NCBI GenBank assembly: GCA_029558955.1
Contig: JAKQCW010000095.1
Span: 1 to 59,033, forward strand
Reading direction: 5' to 3'
DNA: 59,033 nt
DNA from: Chloroflexota bacterium
Lineage (GTDB): Bacteria; Chloroflexota; Anaerolineae; JAAEKA01
Every line of letters starts with the position of its first letter. The stretch's first letter is position 1. Shown piece after piece: positions 24,248-32,637 of the stretch. Below the pieces are notes generated by a model, which did no database searches, was not told where the DNA came from, and saw only the letters and a list, made by a program, of their open reading frames with translations. The translations under genes were made by a program, and so were the position numbers.

Positions 24248-25138
24248 ATGGCAGAGCCTCGTTCCTCGCTGCTGGTCGGGGGGCTGGCCGGGCCTGTCCG
24301 GCTTGACCGCTTGCTGCGCGACGCCTATCCTGAGGCCGGCCGGCAGGCCATCAACCGGCTGATCGGCGGCGGCCAGGTGACGGTCAACGGCCAGACGGTG
24401 CGGCTCAACTCCTGGCTGGTGCGCAACGGCGACCGGCTGACCTTGCTGGCCGCGCCGCCGGCCAAGCCAACCCAGGTCGCAGCGTTCGACGACGCCTGGA
24501 TCATCGCCGAGGATGACGAGCTTCTCGCTGTGAACAAGCCGGCCGGGCTGCTGTCGGAGCCGGCGCGTGCGGCGGGGGCTGCCAACCTGCTGGAGCTGGC
24601 CAGCGCCCGCTTCGGCCCGCTGACCCTGTTCCACCGCCTGGATCGGGACACCTCCGGCGCGGTGCTGCTAACGCGCGGGGGAGCCATCAACCGCTATCTG
24701 GACGAGGCATTCAAGAGGGGCGCGGTGCGCAAGGAATACCAGGCTGTCGTGGCCAGCCCCAACCGGCTGGCGGCGCAGGGGACCATCGAGGCCCGGCTTA
24801 GTCCGCATCCCCAGCGACGGGACATGATGACCGTCGCGGCGCGTGGGGGGCAGCGCGCCGTCACGCGCTACGAAGTCGTCGCCGAGGCTGGCGGCTGTCA
24901 ATGGCTGCTGCTCTGGCCTGAGACAGGGCGCACCCACCAGTTGCGCGTCCACCTGGCCTCGCTGCATGCCCCCATCCTTGGGGATCGGCTGTACAACCCG
25001 GCCTGGCAGCAGGCCAATCGCCTAATGCTGCACGCTGGCATGATCACGTTGCCCTCGGCCCGCGGCTGGCCGGAGCGCAGCTTTGTTGCACCTGCGCCGG
25101 GCGATTTTCTCGCTCTGCCGTCGGCGCGTGGCGGTTGA
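24248..25138 (+). CDS. RluA/RluD-family RNA pseudouridine synthase
   Basis: 296 residues. An N-terminal S4 RNA-binding domain (VRLDRLLRDAYP, then GGGQVTVNGQTVRLNS) is followed by the catalytic LFHRLDRDTSGAVLLTRG with the essential aspartate in HRLDRDTSG, and the LLWPETGRTHQLRVHLASL uracil-pocket motif. NKPAGLLSEPAR marks motif I. It isomerises uridine in rRNA or tRNA; the target is not predictable. Confidence 0.9.
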   Translation: MAEPRSSLLVGGLAGPVRLDRLLRDAYPEAGRQAINRLIGGGQVTVNGQTVRLNSWLVRNGDRLTLLAAPPAKPTQVAAFDDAWIIAEDDELLAVNKPAGLLSEPARAAGAANLLELASARFGPLTLFHRLDRDTSGAVLLTRGGAINRYLDEAFKRGAVRKEYQAVVASPNRLAAQGTIEARLSPHPQRRDMMTVAARGGQRAVTRYEVVAEAGGCQWLLLWPETGRTHQLRVHLASLHAPILGDRLYNPAWQQANRLMLHAGMITLPSARGWPERSFVAPAPGDFLALPSARGG

Positions 25139-25408
25139 GCGCTCACCCTTTGGCCTGCCAGTGCGAGGCGACCTGGGCGCTGTCCACTGGCTGTTCGTTG
25201 CTACTCAGCTTTCGGCGCCGAATCTTGATTCTTCCTGAGCGGCGGCTCTTGCACAGTCATGGCAAGCCCCCAACCGAGTGAAAGCGCCCGGCGCGTGTAG
25301 TAACTGCGGTTCTTTGCCAGACGGCGAGTTTGCAGCGTGGGGTTCTTCGGGTTTCTGTGCGTCAACGGCGCTGCGTCGCTGTCCACGAAAACGCGTGAAC
25401 GTCTGGAA

Positions 25409-25437
25409 TTGGCGATTCGGGCAAGACCGGCTAGAAT
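25409..25437 (+). promoter_or_regulatory. promoter upstream of the DUF368 gene
   Basis: TTGGCG (25409-25414), 17 bp, TAGAAT (25432-25437). The rest of the 356-base gap 25139-25494 holds no convincing gene; a 61-codon reverse frame at 25201-25386 has no ribosome-binding site or recognisable family. Confidence 0.55.
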
Positions 25438-25494
25438 TGGCCTTCACACGGCGGCGCGCCCGAGGCAGCGCCGCCGAATTTCTTGGAGGTTCAC

Positions 25495-26475
25495 ATGAGT
25501 GGAGAGATCGATACCGCCCGCAAGCCATTGACGATGCGTGAACTTCTCGGCATCAGCGCGCGCGGCTTTTTGATGGGCTCTGCCGATGTGGTGCCGGGTG
25601 TGTCGGGCGGCACGGTGGCTTTTGTCGTCGGCATCTACGATGCGTTGATCGACGCCATCAACGCCCTTAACCTGCAATTTGCCCGCCGGCTGCTGAGGGG
25701 GCAATGGCGCGCCGCTTTCGCTGATTTTCCATGGCAGTTCTTGCTGGCTTTGGGCGTCGGCATCGGCATTGCGGTGTTGACCATGGCGCACTTCCTGAGT
25801 TGGGCGCTCACCCATTACGAGACGTTGGTGTGGGGCTTCTTTTTTGGGCTGATCGTGGCCTCGATCATCGTGGTCGTCAAGCGTGTGCGGCGCTGGACGC
25901 CGCTGGCGGTTGGCATGGTCTTGCTGTTTGCCGTGGTCATGTTCTGGCTGGTTGGCGTCACCCCCTACGAAATGCCGCACACCCCGCTCTTTCTGTTTTT
26001 CAGCGGCGCGCTGGCCATCTGCGCCATGATCCTGCCCGGCATCTCCGGCGCGTTCATCCTTGTGCTGCTGGGCCAGTACCATACCGTGCTGGAGGCGGTG
26101 GTGACGCGGGACTGGTTGACGTTGGCGATCGTGGCCTCGGGCTGTGCGCTGGGTTTGCTGCTGTTCGCCCGGGTGCTCAAATGGCTGTTCAGCCACTACC
26201 ACGACCTGACTGTGGCCGCGCTGATCGGCCTGATGGTCGGCTCGCTGCGCAAGATCTGGCCCTGGAAGCTGACGCTGCTGAGCGAAGTCAAGCCGGACGG
26301 CGCTATTGCTCCGCTGGTGCAGCAGAACATCCTCCCTGCTGCGCTGACCGCCGAGGTGCTGATGGTGATCGGTCTGGCGTTGCTGGGGCTGCTCTTGGTC
26401 GCCGGCATCGAATGGCTGGCTGGGCGCGGCCATCTGGCCGCGCCGTCGCCGACCGTCGCAGAATCTGCCGATTAG
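25495..26475 (+). CDS. DUF368 membrane protein, undecaprenyl-phosphate translocase type
   Basis: 326 residues from the ATG at 25495, with GGAGG seven bases upstream. About eight transmembrane helices. The conserved DUF368 N-terminal motif is seen as GFLMGSADVVPGVSGGTVAFVVGIYDALI (two parts: GSADVVPGVSGGT and VGIYDALI), with a second inverted copy LPGISGAFILVLLGQY. Members of this family have been shown to recycle undecaprenyl phosphate across the membrane for cell-envelope synthesis; that role is inferred here. It precedes a thioesterase gene by 12 bases. Confidence 0.88.
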   Translation: MSGEIDTARKPLTMRELLGISARGFLMGSADVVPGVSGGTVAFVVGIYDALIDAINALNLQFARRLLRGQWRAAFADFPWQFLLALGVGIGIAVLTMAHFLSWALTHYETLVWGFFFGLIVASIIVVVKRVRRWTPLAVGMVLLFAVVMFWLVGVTPYEMPHTPLFLFFSGALAICAMILPGISGAFILVLLGQYHTVLEAVVTRDWLTLAIVASGCALGLLLFARVLKWLFSHYHDLTVAALIGLMVGSLRKIWPWKLTLLSEVKPDGAIAPLVQQNILPAALTAEVLMVIGLALLGLLLVAGIEWLAGRGHLAAPSPTVAESAD

Positions 26476-26487
26476 GAGGGCCTCGCC

Positions 26488-26958
26488 ATGACTGATCTGG
26501 CGTTTCAGGACTACTACCCCGACGAGTGGAGCCACTGCTACGGCTGCGGCCGGCTGAACGAGCAGGGCTTGCAGATCAAAAGCCGCTGGGATGGCGACGA
26601 GTCCGTGGCGGTCTACACCCCGCGGCCCTATCACACCGCGATCCCCGGCTACGTCTACGGCGGGCTGCTGGCCTCGCTGATCGACTGTCACGGCACAGGC
26701 ACGGCCGCGGCCGCGGCCTATCGCGCCGAGGGGCGGCCCATGGACAGCCAGCCCCCGCGGCGCTACGTCACCGCCTCGCTCAAGGTGGACTATCTGCGGC
26801 CCACGCCGCTGGGGCCGCCGCTGGAGCTGCGCGGCCGGGTGACTGAGCTCAAGGGGCGCAAGGTGGTGGTGCAGATCAGCCTGGTGGCCGATGGGGTCGA
26901 ATGTGTGCGCGGCGAGGTGGTGACGGTGCAGATACCGGAGGGGTTTGGGGCGAGCTGA
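26488..26958 (+). CDS. PaaI-like hotdog thioesterase
   Basis: 156 residues. HCYGCGRLNEQGLQIKSRWDGDE is the N-terminal pattern of a Cys-containing PaaI subgroup, and PGYVYGGLLASLIDCHGTGTA replaces the usual HGG with YGG, so catalysis may use the following aspartate. KVDYLRPTPLGPPLELRGRV follows. The AGGAGG before its ATG also overlaps the end of the upstream transporter gene, and the two are probably co-transcribed. Confidence 0.82.
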   Translation: MTDLAFQDYYPDEWSHCYGCGRLNEQGLQIKSRWDGDESVAVYTPRPYHTAIPGYVYGGLLASLIDCHGTGTAAAAAYRAEGRPMDSQPPRRYVTASLKVDYLRPTPLGPPLELRGRVTELKGRKVVVQISLVADGVECVRGEVVTVQIPEGFGAS

Positions 26959-26974
26959 GGGAAACGTTTGGCCC

Positions 26975-27043
26975 GCCGGCGGGTGCGAACACGTTGATTT
27001 CGATACGGCGGCCTACTCAATCAACGTGTTCGCGCCCGCCGGC
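26975..27043. terminator. long stem-loop between convergent genes
   Basis: 25-base arms (26975-26999 and 27019-27043) pair completely apart from one wobble, around a 19-base loop. It lies between the convergent thioesterase and GHL10 genes and could stop transcription from both sides, though no U-tract is seen. Confidence 0.5.
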
Positions 27044-27059
27044 TGAACAGTTACCCTCC

Positions 27060-27090
27060 CTGAACGAACGGCAAGCGTTCGCTCGTTCAG
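27060..27090. terminator. stem-loop overlapping the GHL10 stop codon
   Basis: CTGAACGAACG pairs with CGTTCGCTCGTTCAG (one bulge). It includes the TGA stop of the minus-strand GHL10 gene. Together with the preceding stem-loop it fills the gap between the convergent genes. Confidence 0.4.
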
Positions 27091-28394
27091 CGACCCAGCA
27101 GATATTCCCCCACCCGCCGCCGGCTCGCTTCCGGCAGCAGCGTCCTGGCCTGCTCGGCATAGGGGCCGCTCTTGAACTGATCCCAATAGCCCCGCTGGTT
27201 GACAACGCCATAGGAGAGGATCGCCTGGCCGGCCGCGCCGGCCGCGCGCGCCATGTCGATGCGCCGGGCAATGGCTGCGAAGTCGTCGTAGTCCGCGGTG
27301 ATCCCGGCGGCGACGTGATCCCCGCCGGCGCGGGCCACGAAATCCTCCACCAAGGCCTGGTACTTGGCGTCGTCGGTGGTGATGTCGGCCAGGTAGAGCA
27401 TGGGGCAGATCAGGTCGACGATCTGCTGATCCACCCAGCCGACCGAGTCCTGGCAGAAGCCGTCATAGCCGTCGCCGGCGCTCCACCATTCCCAGGTGTC
27501 CAGGTAGACCGGCCAGACCGCGGCGCTCTGCCAAAGGCCGGGCTTGATGCGCTGGATGGCGCTGTGCAGGCGTTCCACCAGTTGGCTGATCTGGCGCCGC
27601 TGCCATTCCTTGCGGTCCAACCCCGGCTCCGCGGCCTGGGCCTGGGCCACCTGCGCCAGGGTGGCGGGATCGCGCGAGTATTCCCAGCCGGGGTAGCGCA
27701 CGTTGTCCAGGTGCAGACCGTCGATCAGGTAGCGGGCGGCGATCTGCTGGGCCACGGCTGCGATCTGCTCCTGCACCGCTGCGTGCCCCGGATTGGCCCA
27801 GAGATACTGCTCGTTGAGCTGCATCGGCTGTTGCTGGCGGTTCCACACCACCCATGAGTCGCCGTACAGCCGGTTGAAGCGGCTCCACATGGGCTCTGGC
27901 TCGGCCGGCGCCGGCGGGGTCAGCCCCAGCCAGGCGGGGTAGACGTTGACCCAGGCGTGCAGCTCCAGGCCGCGCGCGTGCGCCTCTGTCACGGCCAAGG
28001 CCAGCGGATCCCAGCCGGGATCCTGCCCCAGGACGCCCTGGCTCAGCCGCGCCGCCCAGGGCTCCAGCGTCGACGCGTAGTAGGCATCGGCGTTGCCGCG
28101 CACCTGAAAGTAGAGGGTGTTGAAGTTGGCCGCGGCGGCCTTGTCAGCCAGCCAGCGCATGTCGTCGGGGGTGCGAAAATCCCAGCGGGTGATCCACAGC
28201 GCCCGAATCTCCACCGGCCGGTCCAGCTCGCCGGCCGGCTGGTTGGCCTCCAGCGGCGCGGGCGGCGCCTGGGGGCCGCGGGTCGGTTCAGCGGCCGGCG
28301 TGCGGCCGGCCCGCGTCGCGGCTTCCAGTCCACCTACTGCGGCCCACAGATCCTGTTCTGTCAGAGAGGAGGATGCGTCGAAGTCGTTGTCCAT
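27087..28394 (-). CDS. family 10 glycosyl hydrolase-like protein (GHL10)
   Basis: 435 residues. After a charged 65-residue N-terminal region without a signal peptide comes EIRALWITRWDFRTPDDMRW, FNTLYFQVRGNADAYY, LELHAWVNVYPAWLG, RYLIDGLHLDNVRYPG and DLICPMLY, the strand order of the GHL10 TIM-barrel family, whose members act on glycans and are often cell-wall associated. GGAG precedes the ATG. Lack of an export signal is unusual for the family. The substrate is unknown. Confidence 0.85.
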   Translation of the reverse strand: MDNDFDASSSLTEQDLWAAVGGLEAATRAGRTPAAEPTRGPQAPPAPLEANQPAGELDRPVEIRALWITRWDFRTPDDMRWLADKAAAANFNTLYFQVRGNADAYYASTLEPWAARLSQGVLGQDPGWDPLALAVTEAHARGLELHAWVNVYPAWLGLTPPAPAEPEPMWSRFNRLYGDSWVVWNRQQQPMQLNEQYLWANPGHAAVQEQIAAVAQQIAARYLIDGLHLDNVRYPGWEYSRDPATLAQVAQAQAAEPGLDRKEWQRRQISQLVERLHSAIQRIKPGLWQSAAVWPVYLDTWEWWSAGDGYDGFCQDSVGWVDQQIVDLICPMLYLADITTDDAKYQALVEDFVARAGGDHVAAGITADYDDFAAIARRIDMARAAGAAGQAILSYGVVNQRGYWDQFKSGPYAEQARTLLPEASRRRVGEYLLGR

Positions 28395-28434
28395 GGTCTC
28401 TCCATCGATAGTTGGCGCGGAAGCGATATGCGAA

Positions 28435-28528
28435 CCGGAGTCGAGGCTTTAGCCGGGCCTGGCCGACGCAAGTCAGGCAGTTACCCGGAGTCGAGGCTTT
28501 AGCCGGGTCTGGCCGACGCAAGTCAGGC
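28435..28528. repeat. two direct 44-bp repeats related to the MITE arm
   Basis: Two copies (28435-28478 and 28485-28528, period 50 bp) begin CCGGAGTCGAGGCTTTAGCC and differ at one base. The first 20 bases match the inner arm of the MITE-like element, but the CAGCAATTCC ends are missing. They fill much of the gap between the GHL10 gene start and the metallopeptidase stop. Confidence 0.75.
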
Positions 28529-28587
28529 GCGCTGACCCGCCTGAAAATTCGGCTCCGGCTTGGCAGCCATCCTGGTTGGCAGCGCTG

Positions 28588-30147
28588 TCACTGATCGGCC
28601 GGGCTGTCTTCCGCCGCGTCAGCCTGCAAGATCCAGCGCTGGTAGATCTCCTCCACCTGCGGCCCGCCCAGTTCCACCGCCAGCTTCAGGAAGTCCTGGG
28701 GCTGGGCCTCGCCGAAACGAAACCGCTCGATGTAGGCGCGCAGCAGGGCCAGGTAGGCATCCTCGCCCAGGGTCTGAAAGAGCTCGTAGTGGAAAAGCGC
28801 GGCCTTGCCATAGACGATGGTCTCGTAGTTGCTTGCGAATTCGCTGACCGGCTGATCGACCACGGCATCCAGGCCGCGCGCCTGCGCCAGCTCCCAGGCG
28901 GCCTGCCAGCGCCGCTGGGCCAGCCGTTGGGCCAGCCGCTCGCCGTTGATCTTCTGAAGGTAGAAGTAGGTGGAGAACTCAGCCAGTCCCTCGTCCAGCC
29001 AGGGCGCGTTGACCGCGTCGCTGCCCACCAGGTTGTACCACCACTGGTGCGCCACCTCATGAGCAATGCGGAACTCCAGCTCGTCGGCGTGTTCACGGTA
29101 AAGCTGATAACCCAGCTCGAACAGGCCGGCGTATTCCATGCCGCGGAACTCCAGCGGCCCGGCCACCACATCCAGCTCGGCGTAGGGGTAGGGGCCGAAC
29201 ACCGCATCGTAGACCCGCAGCGCGGCGGCGGCGTATTCCGCGGCCGCGCGGCCGGTTGTCTCGTCGCCCAGGCGATACCAGGAGTTGACGCGCACGTCGT
29301 TGGCGTAGGTTTCGGCCCGACCATAGCGGTCGCTGATGAACATGGCGAACTCACGCGCCGGGCCGCTGACCATGCGCCAGGCCTTCCAGGTCGTTTGTTC
29401 TGCCCCTTCTTCGCCCTCCGCGGCCGGCGCAGGCAGGTCCTGCACGCCCAGGGTGGAGCCGGTGGCAGCCACCACATAGCCGGCCGGCACGGTGGCGGTC
29501 ACCTGATAGGTGGCGGCTGGCGAGAAGGCCGAGTCGCCCTGCAACATGCTGATGTCCAGCCGCCAGCCTTCTTCGGCCTCAGGGTCGCGTACCGCCAGCA
29601 TGGGGTAGAAGGCGGGCAGGGCCAGGACGCCGCCGCTGGCGCCGATCAGGTGATAGCGCTCATCTTCCCAGACCGGTGGACGCAGTCGCCAGTGCAGCCC
29701 GATGGTCACCGGCTGGTCGGGCTGGATGGCGCCGGGGGGCACGACGATGCGCACCGCCGTGTCCTCGGCGTGATAGTCGAAGGACGCGCCCGCGCCGTTG
29801 ACCGTGGCCAGGGTGAGGCTCATGCTCCCGCCGTAGTAGTTCAGGTTGGGGTAGAGGCGGAAGAAGTATTCCGGCAGCAGGCTGTGACCCGGCTCTGGCG
29901 GCAGAGTCAGCGTCAGACGGCCGGTCAGCATCGGTTCGGCCGGATCGACCTGTACCTCCATGCGATAGTCAGGCAGGGGAGGCAGCGTGTCCAGCAGGCC
30001 GCGCTGGCTGGGGGCCATGGCCGCCTCATAGGCCGCCATGGCATTGTCTGGCTGGCGGCTGCCGCCGAACGCTGGCAACCCAGAGCAGGCTGCCAGGAGC
30101 CAAGGCAGCACGATCAACAGGAGGAGGCTGCGAAGAATAGTCCACAT
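28588..30147 (-). CDS. M1-family (gluzincin) metallopeptidase lipoprotein
   Basis: 519 residues from the ATG at 30147, whose product has a clear lipoprotein signal (MWTILRSLLLLIVLPWLLAAC). The zinc site HEVAHQWW is followed by DEGLAEFSTYF, giving HEXXH-x18-E as in aminopeptidase N-like enzymes; EFRGMEYAGLF takes the place of the GXMEN exopeptidase motif. It would act at the outer face of the membrane on peptides. An upstream in-frame start at 30282 would add residues read from the RSETGQS repeat (see 30199-30306) ahead of the signal peptide; this is less likely. Confidence 0.87.
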   Translation of the reverse strand: MWTILRSLLLLIVLPWLLAACSGLPAFGGSRQPDNAMAAYEAAMAPSQRGLLDTLPPLPDYRMEVQVDPAEPMLTGRLTLTLPPEPGHSLLPEYFFRLYPNLNYYGGSMSLTLATVNGAGASFDYHAEDTAVRIVVPPGAIQPDQPVTIGLHWRLRPPVWEDERYHLIGASGGVLALPAFYPMLAVRDPEAEEGWRLDISMLQGDSAFSPAATYQVTATVPAGYVVAATGSTLGVQDLPAPAAEGEEGAEQTTWKAWRMVSGPAREFAMFISDRYGRAETYANDVRVNSWYRLGDETTGRAAAEYAAAALRVYDAVFGPYPYAELDVVAGPLEFRGMEYAGLFELGYQLYREHADELEFRIAHEVAHQWWYNLVGSDAVNAPWLDEGLAEFSTYFYLQKINGERLAQRLAQRRWQAAWELAQARGLDAVVDQPVSEFASNYETIVYGKAALFHYELFQTLGEDAYLALLRAYIERFRFGEAQPQDFLKLAVELGGPQVEEIYQRWILQADAAEDSPADQ

Positions 30148-30198
30148 GGTGCGACCCACAGAGTTCAAAACAAAGTGCTTGTCCAAAATCAACCCGAC

Positions 30199-30306
30199 GC
30201 TCTGGCCGGTCTCCGACCGAGCCGATCCACGCTGCGCCGCGCTCTGGCCGGTCTCCGACCGAGCCGATCCACGCTGCGCCACGCTCTGGCCGGTCTCCGA
30301 CCGAGC
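30199..30306. repeat. three 42-bp repeats carrying a 24-bp palindromic unit
   Basis: The 24-bp unit beginning GCTCTGGCCGGTCTCC occurs at 30199, 30241 and 30283 with an exact 42-bp period; the spacers are also nearly identical (CGATCCACGCTGCGCC). It lies in the predicted 5' leader of the metallopeptidase gene. The same unit is inserted in gatA at 31675-31809. On the minus strand the frame would read RSETGQS repeatedly. Confidence 0.85.
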
Positions 30307-30368
30307 CGATCCGTGTTATTTGCCGGTATGGTTGTTCTCCAAAGGCTGTAACCGGGCCAACAGCAGCA

Positions 30369-30397
30369 AGTATAGCATCGCTTGACCTCCGGGGCAA
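30369..30397 (-). promoter_or_regulatory. promoter of the metallopeptidase gene
   Basis: Reading the minus strand: -35 TTGCCC (30392-30397), 17-bp spacer, -10 TATACT (30369-30374). The transcript would begin near 30362 and carry a 215-base leader containing the three repeats. Confidence 0.6.
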
Positions 30398-30515
30398 ACA
30401 CACCAGGCGCGTTTTGTTGCCCACGTGAAATCGCTGTCCTGTGGCCCAGAACCCAGGTTGCGCGGTGTGAAACAGAAACCAGGCCCCTGATGCGGTGTCT
30501 GAGCAGTCGTCTCAA

Positions 30516-30546
30516 TTGCCGCAATCCCCCCATCCTGTGGTAAAAT
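30516..30546 (+). promoter_or_regulatory. promoter of gatCA
   Basis: TTGCCG (30516-30521), 19-bp spacer, TAAAAT (30541-30546), about 50 bp ahead of the gatC start. The spacer is longer than optimal. Confidence 0.45.
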
Positions 30547-30597
30547 GCCCCAGAATCACCGCCCAAACACACGACCCAACGAAAGCGCGACGCACCG

Positions 30598-30891
30598 ATG
30601 CACCTATCCACCGCCGACGTCGAACACATCGCCGAGCTGGCCAAGCTGGCGCTGACGCTCGAGGAGATCGAGCAGTACCGGCGCCAGTTGTCCGACATTC
30701 TGGAGCACTTCGAGACCCTCAAGCAGGTCGATACCTCCAGCGTGCCGCCCACGGCCAGCGTCCTGCCCCTGCGCACCGTCATGCGCGCCGACGTGGTGCG
30801 CCCCAGCCTGCCAACTGACGATGCCTTGGCCAACGCGCCCGACCGGGAAGACGGCTTCTTCCGCGTGCGCGCGGTGTTTGGGGAGGAGTAG
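30598..30891 (+). CDS. gatC: Asp-tRNA(Asn)/Glu-tRNA(Gln) amidotransferase subunit C
   Basis: 97 residues, the usual size. VEHIAELAKLALTLEEIEQYRRQLSDILEHF is split by the family pattern LA-L-L-EE, and DREDGFFRVRAVF ends the protein as in other GatC subunits, which wrap around GatA and stabilise the GatCAB complex. It precedes gatA by six bases. Confidence 0.93.
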   Translation: MHLSTADVEHIAELAKLALTLEEIEQYRRQLSDILEHFETLKQVDTSSVPPTASVLPLRTVMRADVVRPSLPTDDALANAPDREDGFFRVRAVFGEE

Positions 30892-30897
30892 AAACGC

Positions 30898-32562
30898 GTG
30901 TCTGACGAACTGTTTCGCTTGACCATCCACCAGGCGGCGGGGTTGCTGCGGCGGCGCGAGATCACCTCTGTGGAGCTGACGCAGGCGGTGCTGGAGCGCA
31001 TCTACGCCGTGGACAACGCGGTCAGGGCTTATCTCAGCCTGATGCCGGAGGCGGCGCTGGAGCGCGCGGCCGCGGCCGACTGCGCCCTGGCCGCGGCCGA
31101 TGACCCGGCCAGCCTGCCGGCGCTGCTGGGCATCCCGCTGGCCATCAAGGATGTGATCCTGGTGGAGGGTGCGCCGACCACCTGCGGCTCGAAGATGCTC
31201 GAGGACTTCGTGTCGCCCTTCGAGGCCACCGTGATCGGCAAGCTGCGCGCGGCCGGCGCGGTGCTGCTGGGCAAGACCAACACCGACGAGTTCGCCATGG
31301 GCTCCTCCACCGAGAACTCGGCCTTCGTCGCCACCCGCAACCCGTGGGACCTGAGCCGGGTGCCGGGCGGCTCCAGCGGCGGCAGCGCGGCCGCCGTGGC
31401 GGCCGATGAGTGTCTGGCCGCGCTGGGCAGCGACACGGGCGGCAGCGTGCGCCAGCCGGCCGCGCTCTGCGGCGTGGTTGGGATCAAGCCCACCTATGGC
31501 CGGGTCAGTCGCTATGGCCTGACGGCCTTCGCCTCCAGCCTGGACCAGATCGGCTGTCTGACCAAGGATGTGACCGATGCGGCCCTCCTGCTGCACGCCA
31601 TCGCCGGCCACGACCCGCTGGACTCGACCAGCATGGACGCGCCGATCCCGGACTACGCGGCAGCGCTCGGACTGGCACGGTCGGAGACCGGCCAGAGCTA
31701 TGAGGCTCGGTCGGAGACCGGCCAGAGCTTTGGGGCGCTCGGACTGGCTCGGTCGGAGACCGGCCAGAGCTATGAAACCAGTGTTGCTCTGGCCGGTCTC
31801 CGACCGAGCCAGCCGCTGCACGGCCTGCGCGTCGGCGTGCCGCGCGAATATTTCATCGACGGCATGCAGCCCGAGGTCGAACAGGCCGTGCGCGCAGCCA
31901 TCGACGCACTGGTCAGCCTCGGCGCCGAGCTGCGCGAGATCAGCCTGCCCCACACCCAGTACGCGCTGCCGGTCTACTATCTGATCGCGCCGGCCGAGGC
32001 CAGCGCCAACCTGGCCCGCTACGACGGCGTGCGCTACGGCCTGCGCCACCCCGACGCCCAGACCATGTGGGAGGGCTTCAAGCTCTCGCGCGGCGCCGGC
32101 TTCGGGCCAGAGGTCAAGCGGCGCATCATGCTGGGTGCCTACGCGCTCAGCGCCGGCTACTACGACGCCTATTACCTCAAGGCGCAGCAGGTGCGCACCC
32201 TGCTCAAGCGCGATTTCGACCTGGCCTTTCAGCAGGTGGACGTGATCGCCGCGCCGGTCAGTCCGACCACCGCCTTTCGGGTCGGCGAAAAGGCCGACGA
32301 TCCCATGAGCATGTACCTGGCCGACGTGTTCACCCTGTCGCTCAACCTGGCCGGCAACTGCGGCCTGAGCGTGCCCTGCGGCTTCGACCTCCAGGGCCTG
32401 CCCATCGGCCTGCAACTGATCGGCCCAGCCTTCGGCGAAGCTGCGATTCTACGCGCGGCCTATGCCTATGAACAGGCGACAGACTGGCGGGCGCGGAGGC
32501 CGGTGGTCGGTGAACGGTGGCCGGTGAACGGTAAACGGCGAACGGTGAACGGTAAACGGTAA
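30898..32562 (+). CDS. gatA: Asp-tRNA(Asn)/Glu-tRNA(Gln) amidotransferase subunit A with in-frame repeat insertion
   Basis: 554 residues from a GTG start with GAGGAG upstream. The amidase triad is intact: Lys84 (PLAIKDV), Ser159 ([11 protein letters not shown]) and Ser183 ([12 protein letters not shown]). The usual length is about 485. The excess is explained by a 49-residue insertion at about 257-305 ([20 protein letters not shown] and onward), encoded by four copies of a 24-bp palindromic repeat, and a C-terminal tail of about 20 residues ([15 protein letters not shown]) encoded by a heptanucleotide array. The conserved flanks [12 protein letters not shown] and [14 protein letters not shown] resume normally, so the protein probably still works. 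It releases ammonia from glutamine for tRNA amidation. Confidence 0.93.
   Translation: MSDELFRLTIHQAAGLLRRREITSVELTQAVLERIYAVDNAVRAYLSLMPEAALERAAAADCALAAADDPASLPALLGIPLAIKDVILVEGAPTTCGSKMLEDFVSPFEATVIGKLRAAGAVLLGKTNTDEFAMGSSTENSAFVATRNPWDLSRVPGGSSGGSAAAVAADECLAALGSDTGGSVRQPAALCGVVGIKPTYGRVSRYGLTAFASSLDQIGCLTKDVTDAALLLHAIAGHDPLDSTSMDAPIPDYAAALGLARSETGQSYEARSETGQSFGALGLARSETGQSYETSVALAGLRPSQPLHGLRVGVPREYFIDGMQPEVEQAVRAAIDALVSLGAELREISLPHTQYALPVYYLIAPAEASANLARYDGVRYGLRHPDAQTMWEGFKLSRGAGFGPEVKRRIMLGAYALSAGYYDAYYLKAQQVRTLLKRDFDLAFQQVDVIAAPVSPTTAFRVGEKADDPMSMYLADVFTLSLNLAGNCGLSVPCGFDLQGLPIGLQLIGPAFGEAAILRAAYAYEQATDWRARRPVVGERWPVNGKRRTVNGKR
31675..31809. repeat. four 24-bp palindromic repeats inside gatA
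   Basis: Units at 31675-31698, 31705-31728 and 31747-31770 share one orientation; a fourth at 31786-31809 is inverted. They match the units at 30199-30306. The inverted pair at 31747 and 31786 could form a 24-bp hairpin in the mRNA. The reading frame stays open through all four. Confidence 0.9.
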
Positions 32563-32576
32563 ACGGTGAACGGTTC
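32501..32576. repeat. CGGTRAA-type heptanucleotide array
   Basis: About ten tandem 7-bp units (CGGTGAA or CGGTAAA, some degenerate). It overlaps the 3' end of gatA, encodes its last residues and supplies the TAA stop at 32560-32562. The array ends about 60 bases before the nucleotidyltransferase start. Confidence 0.85.
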
Positions 32577-32637
32577 AACGTTGACCGAGAAGCTGGGCCT
32601 TTCTTACGCCCAAACAACCTGGACAAGGACGTCTATT

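Noticed and set aside
25201..25386. 61-codon reverse frame in the gap before the DUF368 gene
   Set aside because: No ribosome-binding site, no family, and Arg-rich composition; considered non-coding.
30148..30282. Start of the metallopeptidase at 30282 with RSETGQS repeats
   Set aside because: It would put about 45 residues before a normal lipoprotein signal, blocking recognition of the lipobox. Kept as a minor alternative.
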